Shown: positions 53,328-62,127 of the stretch, piece after piece
Layout of the letters: the number at the start of each line of letters is the position of its first letter
Numbering within the stretch: position 1 is the first letter of the stretch
From: Rohdeia mirabilis
GTDB taxonomy: Bacteria > Planctomycetota > UBA1135 > GCA-002686595
Length of the DNA stretch: 64,000 bases
NCBI GenBank assembly: GCA_007750655.1
Contig: CP036290.1
Coordinates: 3,410,001 to 3,474,000, forward strand
Direction of reading: 5' to 3'
Translations under genes and position numbers: made by a program
Notes under the pieces: model-generated
What the model saw: only the letters and a program-made list of their open reading frames with translations
Told to the model about the DNA's origin: nothing
The model's database searches: none

Positions 53328-54026
53328 GTGACCTCCACCACCCCGAACACCGCCGCCCGACCCGTCGACGCGAAGCCCTTCGAGGCGGTCTACGTGGTCC
53401 CGCGCGAGCTGCTGTTCCCGACGCGCTATCCGCAGGGGTTCGTGCCGTTCGGTGCCGGCTTCGAGCGCGCGCCGTTCCTCGAGCGCGTCGCCACCTCTGG
53501 CTTCTTCGTCGAGCGCGAAGCCGCCGAACGCGAGCCGCGCTGGAAGCAGGTCATTCCGTACACCGCCGTCACCTGCGGCGAACGCGTGCTGCTCCTGACG
53601 CGCACGAAGAAGGGCGGCGAAGCGCGCCTCGCGAACAAGCTCACCATCGGCGTGGGCGGGCACCTCAACCCGTGCGACCTGGTGGGCGGCGACCGCGCGC
53701 GCATCTGCGACCGCGGCACCCTGCGCGAGCTCGACGAAGAGCTGTTCGTACCCGGCCTGCGCACCGCCCCCACGCCCGTCGGGATCATCAACGACGACTC
53801 GAACGACGTGGGCGCCGTGCACGTGGGCCTGGTCCAGTTCCTCGACCTGCCCGAAGAGGTGCGCGTACGCGAGCAGGACGTGCTCGAAGGCCACTACGTG
53901 TCGCGCGACGAATTGGCCCTGCTGCGCACCGACGGCGCGAACTACGAGACCTGGTCCGACTTCCTCGTCCGCGACCTGGACGCCTGGCTGCCGCGCGTCG
54001 GCGCCGGCGCCGGAACCGGCAGCTGA
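53328..54026 (+). CDS. Nudix-like domain protein
   Basis: 232 residues from GTG 53328. The middle has LTIGVGGHLNPCD and, after an insertion, the helix RGTLRELDEELFV, which is the REUxEE part of the Nudix box (Gx5Ex7REUxEExGU); the box here carries an extra segment between Gly-Gly-His and the RE..EE helix. The family hydrolyses nucleoside-diphosphate-linked substrates, requiring Mg. The ends (YVVPRELLFPTRYPQGFVPFG and TDGANYETWSDFLVRDLDAWL) resemble a subgroup with an N-terminal extension I do not recognise further. Substrate unknown. A 15-base tandem repeat follows the stop. Confidence 0.75.
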   Translation: MTSTTPNTAARPVDAKPFEAVYVVPRELLFPTRYPQGFVPFGAGFERAPFLERVATSGFFVEREAAEREPRWKQVIPYTAVTCGERVLLLTRTKKGGEARLANKLTIGVGGHLNPCDLVGGDRARICDRGTLRELDEELFVPGLRTAPTPVGIINDDSNDVGAVHVGLVQFLDLPEEVRVREQDVLEGHYVSRDELALLRTDGANYETWSDFLVRDLDAWLPRVGAGAGTGS

Positions 54027-54047
54027 TCGCGCGCCATCCCAACGCGC

Positions 54048-54107
54048 GCCACCCCACCGACTGCCACACCGCCGACGGCCACACCACCGACGGCGACACC
54101 ACCGACC
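54048..54107 (+). repeat. Four tandem 15-base repeats after the Nudix gene
   Basis: Four consecutive 15-base units of the pattern GCCACACCACCGACG (first and last slightly changed: GCCACCCCACCGACT, GCGACACCACCGACC). They start 22 bases after the Nudix stop. In frame they would read (R/C/G)-H/D-T/P-T/A-D units, but no start supports translation. A frameshift could append them to the Nudix protein. Confidence 0.75.
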
Positions 54108-54169
54108 ACCGCGGCCCTCCCCCAACCCTATGGGGGCCGCCATCCTGTTCCCCACGAGAAGGACATCCC

Positions 54170-54403
54170 ATGCCGACCCTCACCCGCACCGCACCCGCGC
54201 TGGCCCTGGACACCGAGGCGCTCTACGACCTCCTCATGACCGCCCAGACCGCCGACAAGGTGACGCTGCTCTTCCGCGACGGACGCATCCTCACGGGCGC
54301 GCTCCTGTTCAACCACTTCAAGGGCACCGGCCGCCTGATCAACGTGGAGGAGGAGAGCTCGCTCGACTTCGCCATCGGTGAGCTCAGGGACGTGAAGCTC
54401 TGA
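54170..54403 (+). CDS. 77-residue Sm-like protein (candidate RNA-binding)
   Basis: Start at ATG 54170 with an AAGGA Shine-Dalgarno 7 bases before it, one of only two clear ones in the window. After a helix (LDTEALYDLLMTAQTA) comes a compact five-strand segment: KVTLLFRDGRILTGALLFNHFKGTGRLINVEEESSLDFAIGELRDVKL. Strands starting with DGR-x-x-x-G, then a middle strand, then FAxxxLRDVKL at the end, mimic the Sm/Hfq fold (helix then beta barrel). Family membership is my inference; I cannot recall an exact name. It would be a small RNA-chaperone-like protein if correct. Terminator hairpins follow. Function unknown. Confidence 0.6.
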   Translation: MPTLTRTAPALALDTEALYDLLMTAQTADKVTLLFRDGRILTGALLFNHFKGTGRLINVEEESSLDFAIGELRDVKL

Positions 54404-54411
54404 GGGAGCTT
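54395..54411 (+). terminator. Hairpin overlapping the Sm-like stop codon
   Basis: AAGCTC, TGAGG loop containing the TGA stop, GAGCTT, followed by TTCGTTCC, a short T-rich tail. It could terminate or protect the mRNA. Confidence 0.45.
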
Positions 54412-54422
54412 TCGTTCCAGCG

Positions 54423-54460
54423 CCGGTGAGCCGGGGGCCGCAAGGCTCCCCCACCACCGG
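54423..54460 (+). terminator. Long hairpin terminator before the FG-GAP gene
   Basis: CCGGTG pairs with CACCGG and GGGGGCC with GGCTCCCCC around a GCAA loop, giving an approximately 15-base-pair imperfect stem 20 bases after the previous stop and just before the FG-GAP/UnbV gene. Confidence 0.5.
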
Positions 54461-54474
54461 CCGCGGCCCGTAGC

Positions 54475-57216
54475 ATGCCTGGCATGCTGATCACGATCGC
54501 CGCCATGACACTCGCGCTGGGCCCTGGGTCCGGCGCGAGTTGCGTTCAGGACGAGGTTTCGACCGATCCGAAGCAGTCCGGCGCGGACTACGGCTGGGTA
54601 GAACCGGAAGGCGAGGCGCGAACTCCGTCCGAGGCGCGAACGCTCGTCGTTCGGAGTGCGAAAGGGTGGGAGACCGTCGACGTGCGTGTCCCGGTCCGGT
54701 CGGTCCTCCTCCCGATCATCAGCCGTTCGGAAGTCGTCGTTCGACCCGACGTCGGTCCGGACGGTATCGAAATCGCCACCGTCACGCCGCGCGGTGGCAC
54801 GCCGGCCACGTTGCTCGTGCAGGCCTGCGTCCACCCCAGCGACCATCAGCTGGCGCAGGTCGATGGTGTCTTCGTCCTCCTGGGGCCGCCGGAGCTGCCT
54901 CGAACGAGGATCCTCGAGTTCGAAACGGGGGAGCGTCGAAGCGACGCAGTGCCGCGGCTCGCACGTCGCGATGGGATCCATGCATCCGTCGATCTGCTGG
55001 AACTCTGCCTCGATGACCCGCAGGACCCTGGACTCTCGCTGGTGGCGATCGCTCCCGGTGGTCGAGGCGGAGCGACACGCACCCCGGGACTCGAGTTCTC
55101 CGAGTGGGTCGCGCTCGGAGGTCCACTCGCTGAACACGTGCACGGAGAACGCGACCCGCGGACCGGCCTCGGAATGCGCACGAACCTCGGTTCGACGTCG
55201 GCATCTGAGATCTGGGTGTGGGCAGTCGATCAGCTGTTCCTCACTCCAACACGAAGCCCCCTTCCTCCGATCCTTGTCGAGGGGATACGACCGCCGCCGT
55301 CGGAACCGCCCTCCGAGCTCGTCGCGCACGTGCAGGGTGCTGTCGACCTCGCGGACGCCGAGTTCCACCGACTTCGCTTCGATGCCATCGAGGCGGCCGC
55401 GGGAACGACGGTGACCTACGTCGTGACCTTCGTCGATGCGGCGGACTCCATGGCCCTACTGCGTCGGGCAGACCCGTCCGGTTTCTTCCTCGACGCAGCC
55501 GTGGAATCGATCGAGCCACTGCGGAATCGTGTCGCATTCGACGGCGACTCGCTCGCGCGCGCGGTCCACCTCGAGGGCCCCGACGAGCAGCTCGACATCC
55601 GGCCGACGATGGGTCCGGGGGCGGCGTGGGGCGACGTCGATCTCGATGGCTGGAACGACATCTATGTCGTCCAGGGCGGAGGACGAGAGGGCTCGCCCAT
55701 TCCGACGAATCGACTGTTCGAGAACGACGCCTCCATGCTTGCGCGCGACACGCGCTCCTTCACCGACGTCACCGACACCTGGGGCGGCGCGGACACCGGC
55801 GCCGGCATGGGTGCGCTGTTCCTCGACGCGGACGGGGATCGCGACCTCGACCTGTTCGTGGCCAACTACGGCGCGGACGTGCTGTTCGAGAATCGGCTCG
55901 AAGAGAGCACGGACGGCACCCCGAAGCTCGTGGACGTGAGCGCGACCGCGGGCGTCGGCGGCGACCTGTGGTCCGCGGGAATCTGCGCGGGCGACGTGGA
56001 CAACGACGGCGACCTCGACCTCTACGTCACCAGTTACCTCGAGTACGACGAGTCCCAGATGCCGTCGCTCGAGGACCTCCCCTACCAGCGCGAGGATCCG
56101 GTGGCGATGCTGCCCTTCGCGTTCCCCGGCCAGCGCAACCAGCTCTTGATCAACGAGTCCACGCCGGACGGGCTGCGGTTCGTGGACCGCGCGAAAGAGT
56201 GGCGCGCGGCCGACGAGCTCGGACGCGGAATGCAGCCGATCATGTTCGACTTCGATCGCGACGGCTGGCTCGACCTGTACGTGGCGAACGACGTCAGTCC
56301 GAACGTGCTCTTCAAGAACAACAAGGACGGGCGCTTTCGCGACGTGTCGTTCGCGACCGGCATGGACGACCCGCGCGGCGGCATGGGCGTGGCGCTGGGC
56401 GATGTGGACATGGACGGCGACGAGGACCTGTTCCTGACCAACTGGGAGCTCGAGCCGAACGCGCTGTACACCTCGAACCTGCAGGCCCACGCGAGCCAGC
56501 GCCACCGCGTCGCCACATTCCGCGACACGATCGTGAAGAGCGGGCTCGGCCCCCACGGCGTCGGTGTCACGTCCTGGGCCGCGGTGCTGTTCGACCTCGA
56601 GAACGACGGCGATCTCGATCTCTTCGTCGCGAACGGCTACACGAGCCCGGACTACGAGAGCACCGGCATCTGCGTCGGCCAGCCGGACCATCTGTTCACC
56701 AACGACGGGCGCGGAAAGTTCACCGTCGCCCACGAGAAGATCGCGCCCTTCGCCGAGAACGGCGGCCGCGACCTGCCGAGCCGCTGCGCGATCGAGTGTG
56801 ACTTCGATCGCGACGGCGACGTGGACCTGTTCGTCACGGCCAACAACTCGGCCTACCGGCTGCTCGAGAACCACACGCGCGAGCCGGGTGCGCCGAATGC
56901 GGAGGGCGCCGGGCACTGGCTGGGCGTGAAGCTGCTCGCCCCCGCGCCGAACACCTACGCCATCGGCGCGCGCGTCGAAGTGGTCACCGACCGCCGCACG
57001 TTCGTGCGCACGCTGCTAGCCGGCAGCGGCTACCTGGGCGGCAACGCGCCCGAGCTGCACTTCGGACTGGGCACGGCCGAACGGATCGAGCGCGTGGTCG
57101 TGCATCCGCCTGGCTACGACGCGGCCACCGACGGCCCCGTGGCGCCGCGCGTGTTCACGCCGGAGGACACGACGGAACTCGCTCTCGATCGCTGGGTGAC
57201 GCTCGACCTGCGTTGA
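54475..57216 (+). CDS. FG-GAP/VCBS repeat and ASPIC-UnbV secreted protein
   Basis: 913 residues from ATG 54475; ATG 54484 is a likely alternative, because TAGCAT at 54471 would then be a -10 with a leaderless start. Short hydrophobic head LITIAAMTLALG. Residues 20-375 are of unknown fold and their DNA looks less GC-rich. From about 380 to 800 there are seven FG-GAP-type calcium loops: DVDLDGWNDIYVVQGG, DADGDRDLDLFVANYG, DVDNDGDLDLYVTSY, FDRDGWLDLYVAND, DVDMDGDEDLFLTNW, ENDGDLDLFVANGY, DFDRDGDVDLFVTANN; together a beta-propeller. The C-terminus, HWLGVKLLAPAPNTYAIGARVEV to RVVVHPPGYDA, is the ASPIC/UnbV domain. The combination is common in Planctomycetes; role unclear. Confidence 0.9.
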   Translation: MPGMLITIAAMTLALGPGSGASCVQDEVSTDPKQSGADYGWVEPEGEARTPSEARTLVVRSAKGWETVDVRVPVRSVLLPIISRSEVVVRPDVGPDGIEIATVTPRGGTPATLLVQACVHPSDHQLAQVDGVFVLLGPPELPRTRILEFETGERRSDAVPRLARRDGIHASVDLLELCLDDPQDPGLSLVAIAPGGRGGATRTPGLEFSEWVALGGPLAEHVHGERDPRTGLGMRTNLGSTSASEIWVWAVDQLFLTPTRSPLPPILVEGIRPPPSEPPSELVAHVQGAVDLADAEFHRLRFDAIEAAAGTTVTYVVTFVDAADSMALLRRADPSGFFLDAAVESIEPLRNRVAFDGDSLARAVHLEGPDEQLDIRPTMGPGAAWGDVDLDGWNDIYVVQGGGREGSPIPTNRLFENDASMLARDTRSFTDVTDTWGGADTGAGMGALFLDADGDRDLDLFVANYGADVLFENRLEESTDGTPKLVDVSATAGVGGDLWSAGICAGDVDNDGDLDLYVTSYLEYDESQMPSLEDLPYQREDPVAMLPFAFPGQRNQLLINESTPDGLRFVDRAKEWRAADELGRGMQPIMFDFDRDGWLDLYVANDVSPNVLFKNNKDGRFRDVSFATGMDDPRGGMGVALGDVDMDGDEDLFLTNWELEPNALYTSNLQAHASQRHRVATFRDTIVKSGLGPHGVGVTSWAAVLFDLENDGDLDLFVANGYTSPDYESTGICVGQPDHLFTNDGRGKFTVAHEKIAPFAENGGRDLPSRCAIECDFDRDGDVDLFVTANNSAYRLLENHTREPGAPNAEGAGHWLGVKLLAPAPNTYAIGARVEVVTDRRTFVRTLLAGSGYLGGNAPELHFGLGTAERIERVVVHPPGYDAATDGPVAPRVFTPEDTTELALDRWVTLDLR

Positions 57217-57432
57217 GGCGGACACGGTTCAGTGCGGGGGCACGGCGCGTCCCGCCGCCACAGGACCGTCCGTTCGCGACGGTGCCCCGAACTCGCACGG
57301 GCGGCGTGGCGCGCTGGGTCGGCGGGCGCGCGACGTCAGCATGGCACCCGGAACGAGCGCGCCCGTGCAGCCGTCCACGCCCGCGCCCGAGCCGCTTCGG
57401 AGCGCTGCCATCGCGCGGGCGCTCGCCTGTGC

Positions 57433-57438
57433 CAGACT
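57433..57438 (+). promoter_or_regulatory. Putative -10 box (GCCAGACT) of the membrane protein gene
   Basis: CAGACT preceded by GC, 7 bases before ATG 57446. A variant of the GCTANNCT pattern with C in the first position. Confidence 0.35.
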
Positions 57439-57445
57439 GACGCGG

Positions 57446-59203
57446 ATGTCGTCCGCCAGCACAGGAGCCGACGGGCCCGCGCCCGACGACGACGCTGCGA
57501 AGAACCCGTCGCGGGCGGGCGGCGAGGACGGTGTCGACGGATCCGGAGGCAGCGAAGAGAGCGGAGCGACGTCGCATGCGGTCCAGTCCGGCACGGTCGA
57601 GAGCCTCGACTCGCCCCTCGCCCCCACCGAACCCGACGCGCCCTCGAACACCCGCGGCGCCCGGCGCGCGCGACTCGTCCTCTTCGCCGTCTGTGCGCTC
57701 GTCCTCCTCCTGTGCACGCGCTCGGCGCCCGTGGACGGACGCGACGCGGCGCACCTCGCGACGGCCCAGGCCCTGGCCGAGCACGGAACGCTCGAGATCG
57801 GCCGGTCGGACGACCGCTTCACCGACGAGCGCGTGCGCGTCGTCGCGAACACGAACAGCAGCGCGAACGAGGACGCCCGCTGGTACGCCTCGGTTCCGGC
57901 GTTGCCGTCGATCGCGGCCGCCGGCGCCCTGTGGTCCGGCGGTGGCTACCGCGCCGCGACGTTGCTCGTGGCCGGTCTGCCCACGCTGCTGCTGCTCGCC
58001 GTGTTCGCGCGCCTGTTGTCGCGCCTCGACACCGTTTCGTCCGGACGCACGACCATCCTCGTCGTCGTGGCCGCGGCGACGCCGGTGCTCGGCTACGGCA
58101 CGGCGCTGAACGGGATGCCGCTGGCGCTGCTCGGCTGTGCCCTCGGATTGCTCGCGCACCTCGAACGCCGCCCGTGGATCTGTGGCGCGGCGCTGGGTCT
58201 GGCGATCGCAGCCGAACCGTCGGCCGCCGCGTTCGCCCTGTGCCTCGTGCCGCTCGAACGCCGCGCGCTCGTGCCTTTCGTCGCCGGCGCCGCGCTGCCA
58301 CTCGGCGTGCACTTCGCGGCGCGCTTCGGCTCGGGCGGCGGTCCGTTCGGCTGGCCCGACGCGGCCTGGGCCTACGCCCTGTCGTTCGCGGACCTCCCCG
58401 CCCTCGCACCCGGCGTCGATCCGTTCACCGGCGGCTTCACCGACACGTGGGTCGGACCGCGCGGGCTCGTCACGCGCGCGCCGATCCTGGTCCTCGGAGC
58501 GGTCGGTCTCGCGGGCGCCCTGCGCATGCAGGTCGCGAGTGCGCGGCGCGTCGCACTCGGCGCGCTGCTGCTCGCCCTGGCCGGCAGCGTGCCGCGCCCC
58601 CACACGTTCGGGATGATCGCGCCCGCGCACCTGTTGCTCGTCGTGCCGCTCGTGTTCGGCGCCGCGCGGCTGCAGCTGCGACGCGCGCCGTCGATCACGG
58701 TGCTCGTCGCCGCGCTCGCCGTGCTGTCCCTGCCGAACACGATCTGGGCCCTGCGTTCGCCGCTCTACACGTGGCACCTCACGCCGCGCCACACGGAAGC
58801 CGCGCGCCTCGGCCTCGACGATCCCGCCGCACGCGCGGAGAACCACTGGCTCGCCGAGTGGGAGCGCGCCGCCCTGCCGCGCCGCAGCGGACGCGAAGGC
58901 CTGAGCGGCGAGTTCGAGGGCCGCGTCGAGCTCTACGCGCGCGCGGTGCTCGAGCCCGCGGCGCCGAAAGAACGCGAGGTCGCGGAGCTGCTCGCCGGAT
59001 TGCGCACGATCGCGGGACGCCTCGACGACGAACGCTCGCCGCTCTACACGCGCCCACTCGTGCACTACTGGATCGGACGCGCGCTCGAGGCCCGGGGCGA
59101 GCCGGCGCTGGCCGAGGGCGCCTACCGCGAGTGCCTGCACCTGTTCCCGTCGTTCCTCGCCGCTCGCGAGCGCGTCGAGGCGCTGCGACTGCGCGGCGAG
59201 TGA
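57446..59203 (+). CDS. Polytopic membrane protein with a C-terminal TPR-like region
   Basis: 585 residues from ATG 57446, chosen over an ATG at 57341 because a -10-like box fits and the N-terminal extension adds nothing recognisable. A 70-residue acidic disordered head is followed by about 10-11 hydrophobic segments (ARLVLFAVCALVLLLC to AVLSLPNTIWAL). The first loop, VDGRDAAHLATAQALAEHG, with Asp and His after TM1, resembles GT-C glycosyltransferases, but other motifs are missing, so this remains weak. The last 90 residues are a soluble helical part with a TPR-like VHYWIGRALEARGEPALAEGAYRECLHLFPSFLAA. Function not known; it could be a glycan transfer or membrane scaffold protein. Confidence 0.6.
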   Translation: MSSASTGADGPAPDDDAAKNPSRAGGEDGVDGSGGSEESGATSHAVQSGTVESLDSPLAPTEPDAPSNTRGARRARLVLFAVCALVLLLCTRSAPVDGRDAAHLATAQALAEHGTLEIGRSDDRFTDERVRVVANTNSSANEDARWYASVPALPSIAAAGALWSGGGYRAATLLVAGLPTLLLLAVFARLLSRLDTVSSGRTTILVVVAAATPVLGYGTALNGMPLALLGCALGLLAHLERRPWICGAALGLAIAAEPSAAAFALCLVPLERRALVPFVAGAALPLGVHFAARFGSGGGPFGWPDAAWAYALSFADLPALAPGVDPFTGGFTDTWVGPRGLVTRAPILVLGAVGLAGALRMQVASARRVALGALLLALAGSVPRPHTFGMIAPAHLLLVVPLVFGAARLQLRRAPSITVLVAALAVLSLPNTIWALRSPLYTWHLTPRHTEAARLGLDDPAARAENHWLAEWERAALPRRSGREGLSGEFEGRVELYARAVLEPAAPKEREVAELLAGLRTIAGRLDDERSPLYTRPLVHYWIGRALEARGEPALAEGAYRECLHLFPSFLAARERVEALRLRGE

Positions 59204-59284
59204 CGGCGTCGTCGGGAACGTCGGGGCCGCTGCCGTTCGGTCCGCGACGCGCCGCGCCACGCCCCGTCGGCCGCGCGGCGTCGC

Positions 59285-59818
59285 TCAGTCCTCGCCGCCG
59301 CGCATCGGCAGGTTGTCGACGAACGTGCGCAGGCGCGTCGCGTGGATGCGCTTGGTCATCGACAGGTCGCTGAAGCGCTGCACGCGGTCGCGGTCACCGA
59401 GCGAGTAGCAGAACGCCGCGTACTCCGCGTACCAGCGCGAAACGGTCGACGCCGCCTCGCAGCACAGGCGCAGCGAGAAGCGCACGCCGATGACGGGCGT
59501 CGCGATGACCAGTCCCCAGGCCACGAGGCTGCGCGTCCAACGGCTGTGCTCGGGCGTCCCGCCGAGCTCGGTCGTCAGTTGGCTGACGCGCGCGATGATC
59601 TCGGTCTCGTCGCGCCGCAGCTCGGCGAGCAGGCGCCGCACCTCGGCGTCGCGCGTCACACGCGGCAACAGCGAGTAGAGCGAGAAGGCCCCCAGCTCGG
59701 AGCGCAGGGACTGGCGCATGTCGCGCACGAGCGGAGCCGCCGCCACCACCAGCTCGGGGCTGGCGGCGGCGGGCTCGGCCGCGGAAGGCTCGACGGGCGG
59801 AGACGGCGTTTCGCTCAA
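59285..59818 (-). CDS. Ferritin-like/rubrerythrin-type helical protein
   Basis: 177 residues; a TTG start overlaps the stop of the preceding gene (TTGA). After a Pro/Glu-rich head of about 27 residues come four helices typical of a ferritin-like bundle: LRSELGAFSLYSLLPRVT, RRLLAELRRDETEIIARVSQLTTELGG, a hydrophobic pair around LVAWGLVIATPVIGVRFSLRLC, and YAEYAAFCYSLGDRDRVQRFSDLSMTKRIHATRL. The E/Y in the first helix and DE in the second fit, but the usual DExxH is DETEI, so metal binding is doubtful. It may be linked to the lipoprotein gene it is coupled to. Confidence 0.55.
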   Translation of the reverse strand: MSETPSPPVEPSAAEPAAASPELVVAAAPLVRDMRQSLRSELGAFSLYSLLPRVTRDAEVRRLLAELRRDETEIIARVSQLTTELGGTPEHSRWTRSLVAWGLVIATPVIGVRFSLRLCCEAASTVSRWYAEYAAFCYSLGDRDRVQRFSDLSMTKRIHATRLRTFVDNLPMRGGED

Positions 59819-62127
59819 TAGCGCGTCAGCGCGGCTTCGGCCGCCCGCGCCTCGGTCGTCGACGAGGCCTCGGCCGCGAAGCTCCGCAGTGCCTCGCGCG
59901 CGTCGCCGCTGCGGTAGCGTCCGAGCGCGGCGATCGCCGCTTCGCGCCAACGGGCGTCGGGGTCGGAGAGTACCGCCAGGAGTTCGAGCGGCGCCTCGCG
60001 ACCGGGCGCCGCCATCTCGACCGAACGCCGCGCGGCGACCGTGCGCACGGCCTCGGCCGCCAGGCGATCGCCGAGCCAACCGGCCAGCGTCTCGCGCGCG
60101 CCGGGCGTCCCGGTGCGACTCCACAGGTCGAGCAGGTGCGCGCGCAGGCGCTGGTGCGGCGAGTCGAGCGTCAGGCGATCGGCGAGCCAGATCCCGGCGC
60201 GATCGGGTTCGGCGGCCGCGAACAGGTCGGCGGCGGCGGCGCGCACCACGTAGGTCGTGTCCGGCTCGGAGAAGACCTCGTCGGACAGGTGGCCGAGCGC
60301 CACGTCCGGCGCCCAACGCACGAGTCCGCGCAGCGCGGTGGCCCGCACGTCGGCACTCGCGTCGCGGCGCGTGACGCGCTCGAGAACGGCGCGCGCCTCG
60401 AGACCGCCGATGGTGCCGAGCTCGCGAGCGGCGACCTGGCGGACCCAGGCCGACCCCGTGCGCGTCACCGCGTCGGTCAACTGAGCGGTCAACAGACGAC
60501 GGGTCGTGTCGGACGTCGCGGCGCGCGCGAGGGTGGCGAGCTGCTGCAGCGCTTCGATGCGGCTACTGGGCGCGGGTGCGCGCGTGGCACGGGCGAAGAG
60601 CTCGCTGCGCGGCGGCGTCGTGGCCAGTTGGTGCGGCAGGCGCTGCGAGGGATCGAAGGCGATCCAGTCGGGCGCTTCGTCCAGCGGCAGGCGCACCGTC
60701 ACGCGACGGGCGTTCAGCTCGACCAGGTGGCGGTCGATGCGCGGACCGCTCGAGATCTCGAGTTCGACGTCGGCGCGGTAGACGTGGACGCTGGAACCGC
60801 TCGAGGACTGGCGCTGCGAGACCTCGACGACGAGTTCACGCGCTCCGGCGTCGTAGCTCGATTCGAGTGCGATGAGCGGAACGCCGGACCCCGTGAGCCA
60901 CGGCGCGGCCAGCGCGGCGACGTCGCGATCGGCGGCCTTCGACAGGGCGTCGACGAACGCGTCGGGGCTGTCGGACGCCGCGCGCGAACGCAGAGCGTGC
61001 AGGAACGGTCCGTCCCCCACCGTGCGGTGTACGAGGTGCGCGAACGACGCGGCGCGCGCCACGGAACCGGGCTGGCCCGCTCCGGCGTGGGCGCCGGCGA
61101 TGCGGCGCGCGAGGAACTCCGCACCGGATCCGCTGTTCAGCTCGAGGCCCGAGCCCGCGAAGATCGAGTCGCCGAGGTGACGGGCGATGCCGCGCCAGAA
61201 GGCGTCGCTCGACGACCCGACCTCGGAGGAACTGCCGATCCAGGCGCGCGCGATCGCACCGAACAGATCGGCGCGTTGGTCGTCGCCCTCGAAGCCGCGT
61301 CCGTCGCCCAACCACGAAGCGGGCACGAGCACGGCGCCGGGCAGACTGCGGTCGCGACCGTCGGGCAGCCCGAGGAAGACCACGTCGAGCGGACCATCGA
61401 GCGCGCCGAGGCGTTGGCCGAGCCCGTCGAGTGCGGCTTCGACGGTGCGCGCGGCGAGCGGCGTCAGGCGGTCGAGTCCGGGCTCCGCCCACAGCCGCAC
61501 GTCGCTGTCGGTGCGCGCCTGGACGCGCTCCCACGGACCGGCGGCGAAGAACAGCTCGCGCACGTCGAGCGGCTCGCGGGTCGTCGGCGCGAGCGCCGTC
61601 CAACCGGCGGGCAGGACCCAGTCGACGGAGGCCACGCGCACGCGGTCGGTCGCCGAGGGAATGGGCAGCCACGAGCTCGGCGCACCACCGGCGGTCGCGC
61701 GTGCCTGCAGTCCGACGTCCGCCCCACCGGCGCGCGGCAGGAACAGGCCGGGCGCGGCCGGCGCGTCGACCTCGAGCATGAGGCGGTTCGCGCCCGGAGC
61801 CTTCGCCACCCGGAAGCCACCGTCGGTGGGCTCGACGTCGATCTGGGCGCCGGACTCGTCGAAGACGCGCAGGGTGAGCTGGCCCGACTCGGCGCGACCG
61901 GCGAAGTCGAACTCGACGCCCGCCGGCAGCTGGGACGCGAAGACCCAGGTGGCGCGGGTGCGCAGGGTGCCCGAGCCCGGATCGGGGGCGAGGTGCAGGG
62001 TGAGCGACTGGGCCGTCGGTGTGGCGGCCACCGGCTGGGAGGTGAATCCGTCGCCCGCACGGCAGGCGGCGAGGGTCGGCAACAGGGCCACGGAGAGGGC
62101 GAGGTGGCGGAACGCGGGTCGAACCAT
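59815..62127 (-). CDS. M1-peptidase-like/HEAT-repeat lipoprotein without HEXXH
   Basis: 770 residues from ATG 62127. Signal ends LLPTLAACRAG (lipobox LAAC, Cys about 22). Residues about 40-230 are beta-rich; about 240-450 resemble the catalytic region of M1 aminopeptidases (FWRGIARHLGDSIFAGSGLELNSGSGAEFLARRIAG, DGPFLHALRSRAASDSPDAFVDALSKAADRD), but the zinc motif HEXXH is absent. Residues about 540-770 form HEAT-like repeats (AWVRQVAARELGTIGGLEARAVLERVTRR, DVRATALRGLVRW, REAAIAALGRYRSGDAREALRSF). A scaffold or substrate-binding role is more likely than proteolysis. Its stop overlaps the ferritin-like gene (TTGA). A TACACT box lies at 62239-62244 on the minus strand. Confidence 0.72.
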   Translation of the reverse strand: MVRPAFRHLALSVALLPTLAACRAGDGFTSQPVAATPTAQSLTLHLAPDPGSGTLRTRATWVFASQLPAGVEFDFAGRAESGQLTLRVFDESGAQIDVEPTDGGFRVAKAPGANRLMLEVDAPAAPGLFLPRAGGADVGLQARATAGGAPSSWLPIPSATDRVRVASVDWVLPAGWTALAPTTREPLDVRELFFAAGPWERVQARTDSDVRLWAEPGLDRLTPLAARTVEAALDGLGQRLGALDGPLDVVFLGLPDGRDRSLPGAVLVPASWLGDGRGFEGDDQRADLFGAIARAWIGSSSEVGSSSDAFWRGIARHLGDSIFAGSGLELNSGSGAEFLARRIAGAHAGAGQPGSVARAASFAHLVHRTVGDGPFLHALRSRAASDSPDAFVDALSKAADRDVAALAAPWLTGSGVPLIALESSYDAGARELVVEVSQRQSSSGSSVHVYRADVELEISSGPRIDRHLVELNARRVTVRLPLDEAPDWIAFDPSQRLPHQLATTPPRSELFARATRAPAPSSRIEALQQLATLARAATSDTTRRLLTAQLTDAVTRTGSAWVRQVAARELGTIGGLEARAVLERVTRRDASADVRATALRGLVRWAPDVALGHLSDEVFSEPDTTYVVRAAAADLFAAAEPDRAGIWLADRLTLDSPHQRLRAHLLDLWSRTGTPGARETLAGWLGDRLAAEAVRTVAARRSVEMAAPGREAPLELLAVLSDPDARWREAAIAALGRYRSGDAREALRSFAAEASSTTEARAAEAALTRY

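Noticed and set aside
53153..54403. Plus-strand ORF spanning the Nudix gene and the 77-residue protein
   Set aside because: In most of its length it is out of frame with the Nudix motifs; only the last 77 codons, with their own Shine-Dalgarno, make sense.
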